64,000 nt of DNA, taken from NCBI RefSeq assembly GCF_018223745.1, contig NZ_CP073653.1, forward strand, positions 673,001 to 737,000. Direction: 5' to 3'. The position numbers were made by a program, and so were the translations under genes. Below the pieces are notes generated by a model. The model was not told where the DNA came from and did no database searches. It worked only from the letters and a program-made list of their open reading frames with translations. Numbering within the stretch: the first letter of the stretch is position 1; the number at the start of each line of letters is the position of its first letter. The stretch comes from Clostridium beijerinckii (GTDB taxonomy: Bacteria; Bacillota; Clostridia; Clostridiales; Clostridiaceae). Of this stretch, positions 49,944 to 59,084 are shown piece after piece.

Positions 49944-51209
49944 TTGGAAATACTATCTACTGGCGAAAAGATAAAAAGAGCTAGAGTATTTAAAGGTATA
50001 ACATTGAAAGAATTATGCGGAAATAAGATTTCAATTGCCAAGATGAGCTGTATAGAAAATGGAAAGATTAAGGCAGATACCGAATTACTGAATTATATAG
50101 CTGAGAAGATAGAAATAGATGTAGATTATTTAATAGAAGACGTATATGAACAAATTTCAAATAATCTAAATATAATAAAGAGGAATGTATCTTCCGATAC
50201 TGATTCTGAAAGTAAGTTGAAAGATAACCTAAGCTATGCACTAAAATATAAATATTATGATTTAGCTTTTGAATTAATACACATATTATTCTCGTATTAT
50301 GTAGAAGAAAATAAGGTTGAAAATATTCAGCTTATAGTTTCTCAATATTATGATTTATATCAAAGAAATAATACGGAAGAAAATACAGCTATCTACTTTA
50401 AAGATATGGCACGTTATTTATCTCAAAATGGTGAATATATTGAGGCTATTTCTTACTACAGCAAGCTTAGAGAAATGTTTAGATTGAAAGAAGATGGATT
50501 TGATAGTTCAGAGTACTGTTTAATAGGCTACAATGAGGCTCTGTGTTATCAGAATTTAAGAAAATCTGAAGAAGCATATAGCATTTTATCAGAAATCATA
50601 GGATATGTTGATGACCTTAAAACAGATGAAAGCAAGGGAAAAATATATCATATATATGCTACAGTATGCATTAAGCTTAAAAAAGATTATGTTGATGAAT
50701 ATAAAAAGAAAGCATTTCAATATCAAAAATATAATCCTATTTCTCTGGCAGCATCCCATGGAAATTATGGAAAGTATTATTTTGAAGTAGAAGAAAAGGA
50801 AAAAGCAATCTCTGAAATAGAAGATGGAATAAAGATATTTCCACAAGATAATGTAGAAAAATATGTGGAGTTTTTGAATTATTGTACAAAAATATTAATT
50901 GATAATTCAGAGTATGAGATAGCTTATAGGATTACAGAAGAATCATTAAATTTAGCTATTATGACTGATAATATAAAGTTAATTGAGAAGTCATATTATT
51001 TTAAAGGTATAATTCTTCAGAAAATGGACAAACATTTGGAAGCGGAAAAATATATGAATCTATCATTAGATTCGTTGTTTAAATTTGGTACCAGAGAAGA
51101 AAGAAGAAATAGATATGTAGATATGGGTAAGCTTTATTATAAGCTTGGACTTACAGCGGATTCGCTAAAATACTTTAATCTTGCATTAGCTGTTGATAAA
51201 AAAATCTAA
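49944..51209 (+). CDS. HTH-Xre and TPR-repeat regulator, copy 2
   Basis: This 421-residue paralogue of the preceding regulator begins MEILSTGEKIKRARVFKGITLKEL, matching MEILSLGEKIKRRRK in copy 1. TTG 49944 is chosen for that reason and because AGTGGGTGAG lies just before it. The HTH is followed by TPR-like repeats. The tandem layout suggests a duplication, and the two may form a heteromer or act in sequence. It ends at a strong terminator. Confidence 0.8.
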   Translation: MEILSTGEKIKRARVFKGITLKELCGNKISIAKMSCIENGKIKADTELLNYIAEKIEIDVDYLIEDVYEQISNNLNIIKRNVSSDTDSESKLKDNLSYALKYKYYDLAFELIHILFSYYVEENKVENIQLIVSQYYDLYQRNNTEENTAIYFKDMARYLSQNGEYIEAISYYSKLREMFRLKEDGFDSSEYCLIGYNEALCYQNLRKSEEAYSILSEIIGYVDDLKTDESKGKIYHIYATVCIKLKKDYVDEYKKKAFQYQKYNPISLAASHGNYGKYYFEVEEKEKAISEIEDGIKIFPQDNVEKYVEFLNYCTKILIDNSEYEIAYRITEESLNLAIMTDNIKLIEKSYYFKGIILQKMDKHLEAEKYMNLSLDSLFKFGTREERRNRYVDMGKLYYKLGLTADSLKYFNLALAVDKKI

Positions 51210-51232
51210 TTTCTCGTAAATATATATAGAAG

Positions 51233-51292
51233 GGCGATATTTTGTTAATTCGATTATAATGGATTAACAAAATATCGCCACTTCTATTTTTT
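51233..51292. terminator. Strong bidirectional hairpin between convergent genes
   Basis: GGCGATATTTTGTTAAT (51233-51249) pairs with ATTAACAAAATATCGCC across about 14 bases, then CTTCTATTTTTTT. It can serve the HTH-TPR gene on the plus strand and possibly the CBS gene on the minus strand. Confidence 0.85.
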
Positions 51293-51366
51293 TATATTCA
51301 CAATTAAGCCTTTAAGATCAGTAATGATATATTTAAGCTATTAAATTCATATGGATATTATTGTTA

Positions 51367-51753
51367 CTAATTTTTTGAACAAGAGTCAATGAAGTAATCT
51401 AATAAATCATCTATATTAATAACTCCTACAATTTTTTCGTCTTCAATAACAGGCATTGTTATAATATCATTTTCTCTTAGACGCTTAGCTACAGTGAGTA
51501 GATCTTCATCAGATTGCGCAGAGATAACTGATTTTGACATAACCCACTCAACTGGACAGCTAACATAATGTCCTGGATGTATCATGAATCTATATATATC
51601 AGCTTTTACTACCATTCCTACTACAATTTCTTTATCATCTACTACTGGCATTCCATTAATATTAAGTTTGTCCATAAAATCTAAAGCTTTATCTATAGTA
51701 TCGTTTACATTAATTGTATGGAAATTTGGTTTAATGATAGAACTTATTTTCAT
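51367..51753 (-). CDS. CBS-domain protein
   Basis: This 128-residue cytoplasmic protein is two CBS motifs (PNFHTINVNDTIDKALDFMDKLNINGMPVVDD and SDEDLLTVAKRLRENDIITMPVIEDE). CBS pairs bind adenosine nucleotides and sense energy charge. AAAGAGGTGATG precedes the minus-strand ATG (51751-51753). Its targets are not evident from neighbours. Confidence 0.9.
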   Translation of the reverse strand: MKISSIIKPNFHTINVNDTIDKALDFMDKLNINGMPVVDDKEIVVGMVVKADIYRFMIHPGHYVSCPVEWVMSKSVISAQSDEDLLTVAKRLRENDIITMPVIEDEKIVGVINIDDLLDYFIDSCSKN

Positions 51754-51899
51754 AACATCACCTCTTTTAAAAAAGTTTAATATCGTTAAGCTGTAAAATA
51801 ACAGGCTAATAATATTTATATTACTATTTTACTATAAAACAACAAAATTTAAAATAAATCTTTAGATGATAAAAAAATTAAAAAAAAGACTAAATAAAC

Positions 51900-51929
51900 T
51901 TTGACTTTCTTTGACCTATGTATTATTAT
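51900..51929 (+). promoter_or_regulatory. CtsR operator overlapping the clpB promoter
   Basis: TTTGACTTTCTTTGACC (51900-51916) is the reverse complement of the CtsR direct heptad repeat (GGTCAAA, three bases, AGTCAAA). It contains the -35 TTGACT (51901-51906); TATTAT (51924-51929) is the -10 at a 17-base spacing. CtsR bound here would block clpB transcription until heat stress. Confidence 0.85.
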
Positions 51930-52018
51930 ATAGATAAAGAGGAATTATTTAGGTATAGTGATAAACTAGTTTTAATAATAATTTCGAAATTTAACATAGA
52001 GATTTAGGAGGAATAAGT

Positions 52019-54610
52019 ATGAATATTGATAAAATGACGTTGAGAGTTCAACAAGCATTGAATGATGCCAATGTTACAGCTGTTAAATTTAATCATCAGC
52101 AAATAGATTTAATTCATCTTTTTTCAGCTCTTGTAGAGCAGGAGGACGGGTTAGTCCCTAATATTCTTACTAAAATGGGTATATCAGTAAAGAATTTAAA
52201 AGCGTCAGTAAATAAGGAATTAGATGCAATGCCAAAAGTTTTAGGAGAAGGAGTTGGCAATGTATATATAACTAGAAAAGTAGAGGAAGTGTTAATTAAA
52301 GCTGAAGAATTTTCGAAACAGTTTGAAGATTCATATGTTAGTGTTGAACATTTAATGCTTGCTATTATAGAAATAGATAACAATCAAGTTTCTAAAATAT
52401 TAAAGCAATATAATATAACCAAGGACAATTTCTTAAAAGTTCTTTCTGAAGTTAGAGGAAGCCAAAGAGTTGAAACGCAAGATCCAGAAGGGACATATGA
52501 CGCATTAGCAAAGTATGGAACTAATTTAGTTGACCTTGCTAAAAAGCATAAGTTAGATCCTGTTATAGGAAGAGATGAAGAAATAAGAAGGACAATAAGG
52601 ATTTTATCAAGGAGAACCAAGAATAATCCAGTATTAATAGGTGAACCTGGTGTTGGTAAAACAGCAATTATTGAAGGATTAGCTGAAAGAATAGTTAGAG
52701 GAGATGTTCCAGAAGGCCTTAAGGATAAAATTATATTTGCTTTGGATATGGGATCTTTGATTGCCGGAGCTAAGTATAGAGGTGAATTTGAAGAAAGATT
52801 AAAAGCGGTATTAAAAGAAGTTCAAAGCAGTGAGGGTAGAATATTACTATTCATAGATGAAATTCATACAATAGTTGGAGCTGGTAAGACTGATGGAGCA
52901 ATGGATGCTGGTAATTTGATTAAACCATTATTAGCAAGAGGAGAGTTACATTGTATAGGTGCTACAACTTTTGATGAATATAGAAAATATATTGAGAAAG
53001 ATAAAGCCTTAGAAAGAAGATTCCAACCAGTAATTATAGATGAACCTACAGTAGAGGATACAATTGCAATACTAAGAGGATTAAAAGAAAGGTTTGAAAT
53101 TCATCACGGGATTAGAATTCATGATTCAGCAATAGTAGCTGCTGCAAAGCTTTCTGACAGATATATTCAAGATAGATATATGCCTGATAAGGCAATTGAT
53201 TTAATTGATGAAGCTGGAGCTATGATAAGATCTGAAATAGATTCCCTCCCAACAGAACTTGATGTTATAAGAAGAAAAATATTTAAGTTAGAAATAGAAA
53301 AAGAAGCCTTGTCAAAAGAGAAAGATGAGGGTTCAAAAAATAGGTTAGATGACTTAGAGAAAGAGCTTGCAGGATTAAAAGAAAAGAATGATGAAATGAC
53401 TGCAAAATATACCAAAGAAAAAGAGCAAATCACAGCTATTAAAACCTTAAAAAGTGAGCTAGATGATGCTAGAGGAGAAATAGAAGTAGCGCAAAGAAAC
53501 TTTGATTATAATAAAGTTGCTGAGATTCAATATAGTAGGATTCCTGCTATAGAAGAAAAAATTAAGCAAAAAGAAATTGAACTAAGAGAAAATTATGAGG
53601 GAGCTCTATTAAAAGAGGAAGTAACTGAGCAGGAAGTATCCGCTGTACTTTCTAAATGGACTGGAATTCCTGTAACTAACTTACTTGAAGGAGAAAGGGA
53701 AAAACTTTTAAGACTAGAAGATGATATGAGTAATAGAGTTATAGGCCAGGGTGAGGCAATAGAAGCTGTAACTAATGCAATACTCAGGGCAAGAGCTGGG
53801 CTTAAAGATATCAATAGACCAATAGGATCATTTATATTCTTAGGGCCAACAGGAGTTGGTAAAACGGAGCTTGCAAAAACACTAGCTAGAAATTTATTTG
53901 ATTCAGAAGAAAATATTATTAGAATTGATATGTCGGAATATATGGAGAAGCATTCAGTGTCTAGATTAGTTGGAGCGCCTCCAGGATATGTAGGTTATGA
54001 TGAAGGTGGTCAGCTAACAGAAGCTGTAAGAAGAAAACCATATAGCGTAATTTTATTTGATGAAATTGAAAAAGCGCATGAAGATGTGTTTAATATATTC
54101 CTTCAAATATTAGATGATGGTAGATTAACTGATAATAAGGGTAAAACTGTAGATTTTAAAAATACTATAATAATTATGACTTCAAATATCGGAAGTGAAT
54201 ATTTATTAGAAAATACTAATGAAGATCACGTTGATGAAGAAATAAAATCAAAAGTAATGAGTGTTTTAAAATCAAGATTTAAACCAGAATTTTTAAATAG
54301 AGTAGATGATACTATAATGTTTAAACCTTTGACAGAGTCTGGCATTAAGAAAATTATAGATATATTCTTAAGAGAAGTAAGTTTAAGACTAAAAGATAAA
54401 AATATCGAAATAGAAGTTACAGATAAAGCAAAAACAATAATGGCAAGAGAAGGTTATGATGTGGTTTATGGAGCAAGGCCGTTAAAAAGATATATACAGA
54501 ACACTTTAGAGAATAGACTCGCTAGGATGATAATTAAGGGTGAACTAGGCTATGGATCTAAGGTTGTGATTGATAATAAAGATGAAGAAATAATAATAAA
54601 ACCACTTTAG
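52019..54610 (+). CDS. clpB: Chaperone ClpB (AAA+ disaggregase)
   Basis: This 863-residue hexameric disaggregase works with DnaK. It has Clp_N repeats (1-145), AAA-1 with Walker [10 protein letters not shown] (about 205), a coiled-coil middle domain (about 400-525), AAA-2 with GPTGVGKTE (about 605) and a C-terminal ClpB_D2 small domain. GGAGGAATAAGT precedes the ATG. The CtsR-type operator upstream points to heat-shock control. Confidence 0.97.
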   Translation: MNIDKMTLRVQQALNDANVTAVKFNHQQIDLIHLFSALVEQEDGLVPNILTKMGISVKNLKASVNKELDAMPKVLGEGVGNVYITRKVEEVLIKAEEFSKQFEDSYVSVEHLMLAIIEIDNNQVSKILKQYNITKDNFLKVLSEVRGSQRVETQDPEGTYDALAKYGTNLVDLAKKHKLDPVIGRDEEIRRTIRILSRRTKNNPVLIGEPGVGKTAIIEGLAERIVRGDVPEGLKDKIIFALDMGSLIAGAKYRGEFEERLKAVLKEVQSSEGRILLFIDEIHTIVGAGKTDGAMDAGNLIKPLLARGELHCIGATTFDEYRKYIEKDKALERRFQPVIIDEPTVEDTIAILRGLKERFEIHHGIRIHDSAIVAAAKLSDRYIQDRYMPDKAIDLIDEAGAMIRSEIDSLPTELDVIRRKIFKLEIEKEALSKEKDEGSKNRLDDLEKELAGLKEKNDEMTAKYTKEKEQITAIKTLKSELDDARGEIEVAQRNFDYNKVAEIQYSRIPAIEEKIKQKEIELRENYEGALLKEEVTEQEVSAVLSKWTGIPVTNLLEGEREKLLRLEDDMSNRVIGQGEAIEAVTNAILRARAGLKDINRPIGSFIFLGPTGVGKTELAKTLARNLFDSEENIIRIDMSEYMEKHSVSRLVGAPPGYVGYDEGGQLTEAVRRKPYSVILFDEIEKAHEDVFNIFLQILDDGRLTDNKGKTVDFKNTIIIMTSNIGSEYLLENTNEDHVDEEIKSKVMSVLKSRFKPEFLNRVDDTIMFKPLTESGIKKIIDIFLREVSLRLKDKNIEIEVTDKAKTIMAREGYDVVYGARPLKRYIQNTLENRLARMIIKGELGYGSKVVIDNKDEEIIIKPL

Positions 54611-54627
54611 TAAAAAATAAGTTTTGT

Positions 54628-54668
54628 AAAATTCCTGTAGATAAATGTGATCTATAGGAATTTTTATT
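54628..54668 (+). terminator. Intrinsic terminator after clpB
   Basis: AAAATTCCTGTAGAT pairs with ATCTATAGGAATTTTT and then a T-rich tail. Confidence 0.85.
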
Positions 54669-54796
54669 CTCTAGAAAATTATAATCAAAAAAATGTGAGT
54701 AACTTTTTAAGTAGTAAATAGGAATCGGTATATTTGTATTATATACCATATTTTAATTCTTCATAATAGTTTTATATATAACCAATAATTAGAACA

Positions 54797-54830
54797 AGAA
54801 AAGAGGCAGCTTTTAGCAAGTGCCTCTTTA
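54797..54830 (-). terminator. Terminator of the ECF S-component gene
   Basis: AGAGGCA and TGCCTCT face each other; on the minus strand the hairpin is followed by TTTTCTTGTTC. Confidence 0.7.
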
Positions 54831-54879
54831 TAATTTATATTCTTTAAAAAATATTTTATTTTACTTGTTTAGAGTTTAG

Positions 54880-55476
54880 TTAAATTTTTTTCTTAATTCT
54901 AAATATAGCTACAATTACAGGGACTGATATTACAGCACTCACTATAGCTTCAGGAACTCCATTTGTTAAACCAATGGTTGCAATTGCAATTCCAGCAGTT
55001 TGTGGATTTATCTTTAAAATAGCAGAGTATCTTTCTAAGTAAAATACGTAAGTTAAACCCAAAACACCTATAGTGTTAATTAATGTAGCACAGATTGATG
55101 CTATTGCAATACTAATGCTTTGATTTTTAAATCTCTTTCTAAGAAGTATATACACATAGTATGCTACAATTCCAATTAGGACTCTAGGAACTAATGCAAT
55201 TATAGGATTCCAAAATATAAATGATGTTGGACCAGGAGCGGTAAAATTTTGATACATTGAGAATAAACCAAAAACTAATCCAACTAGGGATCCAACTATG
55301 GGGCCTTCAACTATCGCACCTATAATAACTGGGATATGCATTATAGTAGCTTTTACAGGTGGAATTGGTATGAACCCAAGCCCGGTTAATCCTAAGAAAA
55401 TTGAAATTGCAGAAAGCATTCCGATCATTGCAATCTGTCTAACTGAAAATTTAGATTTAGTATAGCCTCTTTCCAT
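54880..55476 (-). CDS. ECF transporter S component (vitamin importer subunit)
   Basis: This 198-residue membrane protein has about six helices with the ECF S-type start MIGMLSAISIFLGLTG. Such subunits bind a vitamin or precursor and share a common ECF energising module encoded elsewhere. The substrate is not settled; pantothenate or another B-vitamin is possible. The 120-base minus-strand leader contains no riboswitch I recognise. ACGGAGG precedes the ATG on the minus strand. Confidence 0.82.
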   Translation of the reverse strand: MERGYTKSKFSVRQIAMIGMLSAISIFLGLTGLGFIPIPPVKATIMHIPVIIGAIVEGPIVGSLVGLVFGLFSMYQNFTAPGPTSFIFWNPIIALVPRVLIGIVAYYVYILLRKRFKNQSISIAIASICATLINTIGVLGLTYVFYLERYSAILKINPQTAGIAIATIGLTNGVPEAIVSAVISVPVIVAIFRIKKKI

Positions 55477-55751
55477 AAGGTACCTCCGTTCTTATTCCTT
55501 GATATATGGATATAATTCGGAAAAATATATAATATATACGAATTTCCGTTCAGCTTCTAATTGAATACCGACACATATTATTTTACCACGTTAGAAAAAA
55601 TGTTCAATTATATTTTAAAAATATAAATTTAAATATAGTAATAATAATTACTGATTCTATATTTAATTCTATGAACTTAGAAAAAAGTTGATTTTTATAC
55701 AAAATATGAATAAATTTACAAATCTAATTTATGGATTTAATCCATAAAAAT

Positions 55752-55780
55752 TTGAATTATAAGAAATAAAATGATAATAT
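55752..55780 (+). promoter_or_regulatory. Likely promoter of the TPP-riboswitch operon
   Basis: TTGAAT (55752-55757) and TAATAT (55775-55780) lie 17 bases apart, about 30 bases before the riboswitch. The preceding stretch from 55600 holds nothing else I can identify. Confidence 0.5.
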
Positions 55781-55810
55781 ATAACCATAACAGAAATTGA
55801 ATAGTATAAA

Positions 55811-55951
55811 AGGCTAGGGGTGCCAATTTAATTGGCTGAGAGAAGCTTATTTGCTTTAACTCTTTTGACCTGATGTGGCTAATACCACCGTAGGGAAGCA
55901 ATAAATGTTTTAGAAGATTTATAAGACTTACCTTAGTGTAAGTCTTTTTAT
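55811..55951 (+). promoter_or_regulatory. TPP (THI-box) riboswitch with terminator
   Basis: Aptamer sequences GGGGTGCC, GGCTGAGAGA, TTTGACCTGATGTGGCTAATACC and CGTAGGGAAGC (55811-55900) are present, followed by a terminator AAGACTTA / TAAGTCTT with TTTTTA (55923-55951). Thiamine diphosphate should repress the thiF- and thiE-like genes that follow. Confidence 0.96.
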
Positions 55952-56099
55952 TATCTAGTAATTTATTATGGAAGCCAAATAAGTAGAGGTTCTGCCCATT
56001 GGTCGTACAAATTATGAAAAAAGACTGATAAGAAAATAATGAGTAAATAATGAACAGATATATTAAGTTTTAAAATTTATTTAGATTGGGGATATTAGT

Positions 56100-56903
56100 T
56101 TGAAAGTTTTAGTAAATGAAAGAGAAATAGATATTGAGGGAGAAATTACTGCATTTGAAGTTAGAAGCAGGATAAAAAGTGATGCGGATATAGTTATTTT
56201 AAATGGTTTTCCAATTAAACAAGATTATTCTCTAAATGAAGGCGATAAAGTTACTTTAATTAAGAGAGGCGAGGTGCCTAAAAAAGAAGAGTTAGAGGCA
56301 CTAATGGTAAGTAGACATACTCCAAAGGTTCATGAGAAAGTTAAGAAGGCGAAGATAGCTATTGCTGGACTTGGTGGACTTGGTTCAACAGTAGCATTAG
56401 CGTTGGGAAGAGTTGGGGTTGGACATATAAAAATAATAGATTTTGATGTGGTTGAACCTAGTAATTTAAACAGACAACAATACTTTATAAGACATATTGG
56501 AATGAAAAAATGCCATGCATTAAAAGAAATATTGTTAGAAATCAATCCGTTCATAAATATCGAAGTTGTTGATACGTATGTAGATAAGGATAACATTAAA
56601 GATTTATTTGAGGATATGGATATTGTAATTGAAGCATTTGATGGCGCAGAAAATAAAGCGATGATAGTTAGAGAAGTTTTACTTCAGACAGAAAAACCAA
56701 AGGTTATTTCAGCCTCAGGTATGGCAGGGTATTATTCTAATAATCTAATAATTAGCAAAAAAATAAATACAAGGCTATATATGTGTGGAGACTTTAAAAA
56801 TGAGGCAAAAGTAAATGAGGGGTTAATGGCACCTAGGGTTGGTATCGCAGCTTGTCATGAAGCAAATATGGCGCTTAGATTAATATTAGGAGAAGAGGTA
56901 TAA
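56100..56903 (+). CDS. thiF: ThiF-like adenylyltransferase with N-terminal ThiS-like domain
   Basis: This 267-residue E1-like enzyme activates a sulfur-carrier protein in thiazole synthesis. Residues 1-64 form a ThiS/MoaD-like ubiquitin-fold domain that lacks the terminal Gly-Gly (it reads IKRGEVPKKEE). Residues 78-267 are the ThiF fold with AGLGGLGST and NLNRQQYF. Since the fused domain has no Gly-Gly it is probably structural; a separate ThiS must exist elsewhere. TTG 56100 is weakly supported (TTGGGGAT upstream). TPP riboswitch controlled. Confidence 0.88.
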   Translation: MKVLVNEREIDIEGEITAFEVRSRIKSDADIVILNGFPIKQDYSLNEGDKVTLIKRGEVPKKEELEALMVSRHTPKVHEKVKKAKIAIAGLGGLGSTVALALGRVGVGHIKIIDFDVVEPSNLNRQQYFIRHIGMKKCHALKEILLEINPFINIEVVDTYVDKDNIKDLFEDMDIVIEAFDGAENKAMIVREVLLQTEKPKVISASGMAGYYSNNLIISKKINTRLYMCGDFKNEAKVNEGLMAPRVGIAACHEANMALRLILGEEV

Positions 56904-56910
56904 ACTAAAG

Positions 56911-57561
56911 ATGTCTGTAATTGGAATAACAAATAGAAAACTTTGTAGGAACTTTTTTGATCAAATAAAAAAAATATCAGAATCTAATCTAGATTTCTTA
57001 ATTATACGAGAAAAAGATTTAAGCAGTGAAGAGCTAATGATATTAGTTTTGAAAGTAAAAGAGGAACTGAAAAATACAAATATCAGAATAATACTAAATT
57101 CCAATATAGATATTGCTAAAAAGTCCAATGTTGATGGAATTCAGTTATCATTTAATGATTTTATAAATATTAGTAACAAGTTATGCACAGGAAGAGCAAT
57201 AAATTCTAAAGAGATAGTGGATAATTTTGATTTTAGTGGGAATAAATATAAGATATATAAGATGATAGGCGTTTCAATACATAGTTGCGAAGAAGGTATA
57301 CAAGCGGCTAAATTAGGAGCAGACTATGTTATTTATGGCCATGTGTTTGAAACTGATTGTAAAAAAGGTCTTCCTCCTAGAGGAATTAAGGAAATAGAGG
57401 CTCTTTCCAAGAAGATTAACATTCCAGTCATTGGAATAGGCGGAATAAATCAAGATAATTATAAGAAAGTATTGGATGCTGGAGCAAGTGGAATTGCTAT
57501 AATGTCTAGTTTGATGAAAGACAAAAACCCTGAAGAACTAGTGAAATCTCTTTCTAAATAA
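56911..57561 (+). CDS. ThiE/TenI-family thiamine phosphate synthase-like protein
   Basis: This 216-residue TIM-barrel protein has IGITNRKLC at the N-terminus, IGVSIHS, DYVIYGHVFETDCKKGLPPRGI (the ThiE/TenI phosphate-loop region) and VIGIGGI. The ThiE HLGQ-type motif is replaced by IQLS, which points to TenI (thiazole tautomerase) rather than true synthase. It is seven bases downstream of thiF and under the same TPP riboswitch. A small inverted repeat TACTTTGAT / ATCAAAGTA lies just after the stop. Confidence 0.82.
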   Translation: MSVIGITNRKLCRNFFDQIKKISESNLDFLIIREKDLSSEELMILVLKVKEELKNTNIRIILNSNIDIAKKSNVDGIQLSFNDFINISNKLCTGRAINSKEIVDNFDFSGNKYKIYKMIGVSIHSCEEGIQAAKLGADYVIYGHVFETDCKKGLPPRGIKEIEALSKKINIPVIGIGGINQDNYKKVLDAGASGIAIMSSLMKDKNPEELVKSLSK

Positions 57562-57744
57562 ACATTACTTTGATATATGAAAATCAAAGTACGAATACGA
57601 ATAATTAAAATCAGCTAATATTAAAACCTAAAAACACTTGTAAATCTTAAGTGTTCATTATAAACTCTTTAAAGAAAGATATATTCAAGAACAATTAGTA
57701 TCTATGATCTGGATACTATTAAGATAATAAGGAGAAATGAAATA

Positions 57745-58611
57745 ATGAGTACAATTGCAGGAAAAGGCTGTCCAAGAATTATACCAGATGGAGAAAAAAA
57801 GCCACTAGAAGAGATTGAAAAAGCTATAATTAAAAGCTATAGAAAGCATATTTGGTCAAAATTTGTTAAGGCAATTAAAGAATATAATTTAATTCAAGAA
57901 GGAGATAAAATTGCTGTTGGAATTTCTGGAGGAAAAGATAGTATACTTATGGCAAAATTATTTCAGGAGTTGCAAAGACATGGTCAAGTTAAATTTGAAT
58001 TAGTATTTTTAGCTATGGATCCAGGGTATCATCCAGATATAAAAAATTTACTAATAGAAAATTGTGAGCATCTAAATATTCCAATTCATATGTATGAATC
58101 AGGCATTTTTGATGTTGTTGATAAAATGGCTAAGGATTACCCCTGTTATTTATGCGCAAGGATGAGAAGAGGCTCTCTTTATGCAAAAGCAAAAGAATTT
58201 GGATGTAATAAACTTGCATTAGGACATCATTATAATGATGTAATTGAAACAACTATGCTAAACATTTTATATGGTGGTAATTTTAAGACAATGTTGCCTA
58301 AATTAAAAGCTAAAAATTTTGAAGGTTTAGAATTAATTAGGCCTATGTATTTTATAGAGGAAGAGTATATAAAAAGATTTATAAATTATAGTGGTATATG
58401 GCCATTGAATTGCGCTTGTATGGTTGCAGCTGAAAGAATAGGTAATAAGAGATATGAAATAAAAGATCTTATTAAAGAATTAAAGAAGAATTTTAGCGGA
58501 GTTGAAAAGTCTATCTTTAAAGCAGCTGAAAATGTTAGTATGGATTCAATATTAGGTTGGCAAAAGGGCGAAGAAAAGCATTCTTTTCTAGATTATTACG
58601 ATGAAGAGTAG
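57745..58611 (+). CDS. TtcA-like PP-loop tRNA-thiolation ATPase
   Basis: This 288-residue enzyme has the PP-loop SGGKDS (about residues 60-65), CYLCARMRR and the GHHYNDVIETTMLNILYGGNF signature of the TtcA/TilS group. TtcA thiolates C32 of tRNA using an Fe-S cluster. Conserved cysteines C139, C142 and C230-region (LNCACM) could hold that cluster. AAGGAGAAATG precedes the start. It is monocistronic as far as visible. Confidence 0.85.
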   Translation: MSTIAGKGCPRIIPDGEKKPLEEIEKAIIKSYRKHIWSKFVKAIKEYNLIQEGDKIAVGISGGKDSILMAKLFQELQRHGQVKFELVFLAMDPGYHPDIKNLLIENCEHLNIPIHMYESGIFDVVDKMAKDYPCYLCARMRRGSLYAKAKEFGCNKLALGHHYNDVIETTMLNILYGGNFKTMLPKLKAKNFEGLELIRPMYFIEEEYIKRFINYSGIWPLNCACMVAAERIGNKRYEIKDLIKELKKNFSGVEKSIFKAAENVSMDSILGWQKGEEKHSFLDYYDEE

Positions 58612-58700
58612 ACTTAAGTAACTAAAAGTATTTATTAATTTGGAAATGTATGTTATGCTATAATTAACCATATATCAATAGATGAAAAGGAAGAGTAGAT

Positions 58701-58892
58701 ATGGAAAATAATCCTATGGGGATCAGTGATCCAAACATATTGTTAAGTGTAATAAACATGAAATTAAGAGATCAATATGGTTCATTAGATATTCTTTGTG
58801 ATGATTTAGAATTATCTAAAGACGATATTATAAATATATTAATAAGTATCGGATATAAATACGAGGAAGAAGAAAATCAATTTAAGAATTAG
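58701..58892 (+). CDS. DUF4250 small protein
   Basis: This 63-residue cytoplasmic protein has the DUF4250 pattern DPNILLSVINMKLRDQYGSLDILCDDLELSKDDIINILISIGYKY, resembling a small winged-helix-like fold. It has no known function. AAGGAAGAG precedes the ATG. It is followed by another tiny ORF. Confidence 0.75.
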   Translation: MENNPMGISDPNILLSVINMKLRDQYGSLDILCDDLELSKDDIINILISIGYKYEEEENQFKN

Positions 58893-58937
58893 AGTCTTAA
58901 TAAATAATTATTCATAAAGTTAGGAAGGTGATGTTAT

Positions 58938-59048
58938 ATGAATTTAAAAAAGACAGGCAAATTAATTACTGTTATAGCAGCAACAGCAGCTTTAATAGCA
59001 TCATTAGCAAATGATAAGAAATCTAAAGATTCTAACAAACAGGAATAG
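58938..59048 (+). CDS. 36-residue predicted small membrane peptide
   Basis: TAGGAAGGTGATGTTAT provides a good ribosome-binding site before ATG 58938, and the frame stops at 59046-59048. The peptide starts MNLKKTGKLITVIAATAA, has a hydrophobic helix and then a Lys/Asp/Ser-rich tail. It is too short for a family match and its function is unknown. Confidence 0.5.
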   Translation: MNLKKTGKLITVIAATAALIASLANDKKSKDSNKQE

Positions 59049-59084
59049 TACAAATTATAGAATTATGTGAAGGATTGTATATAT

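Noticed and set aside
55477..55600. Riboswitch before the ECF S-component gene
   Set aside because: The minus-strand leader lacks recognisable core motifs of TPP, FMN, cobalamin, preQ1 or folate aptamers.
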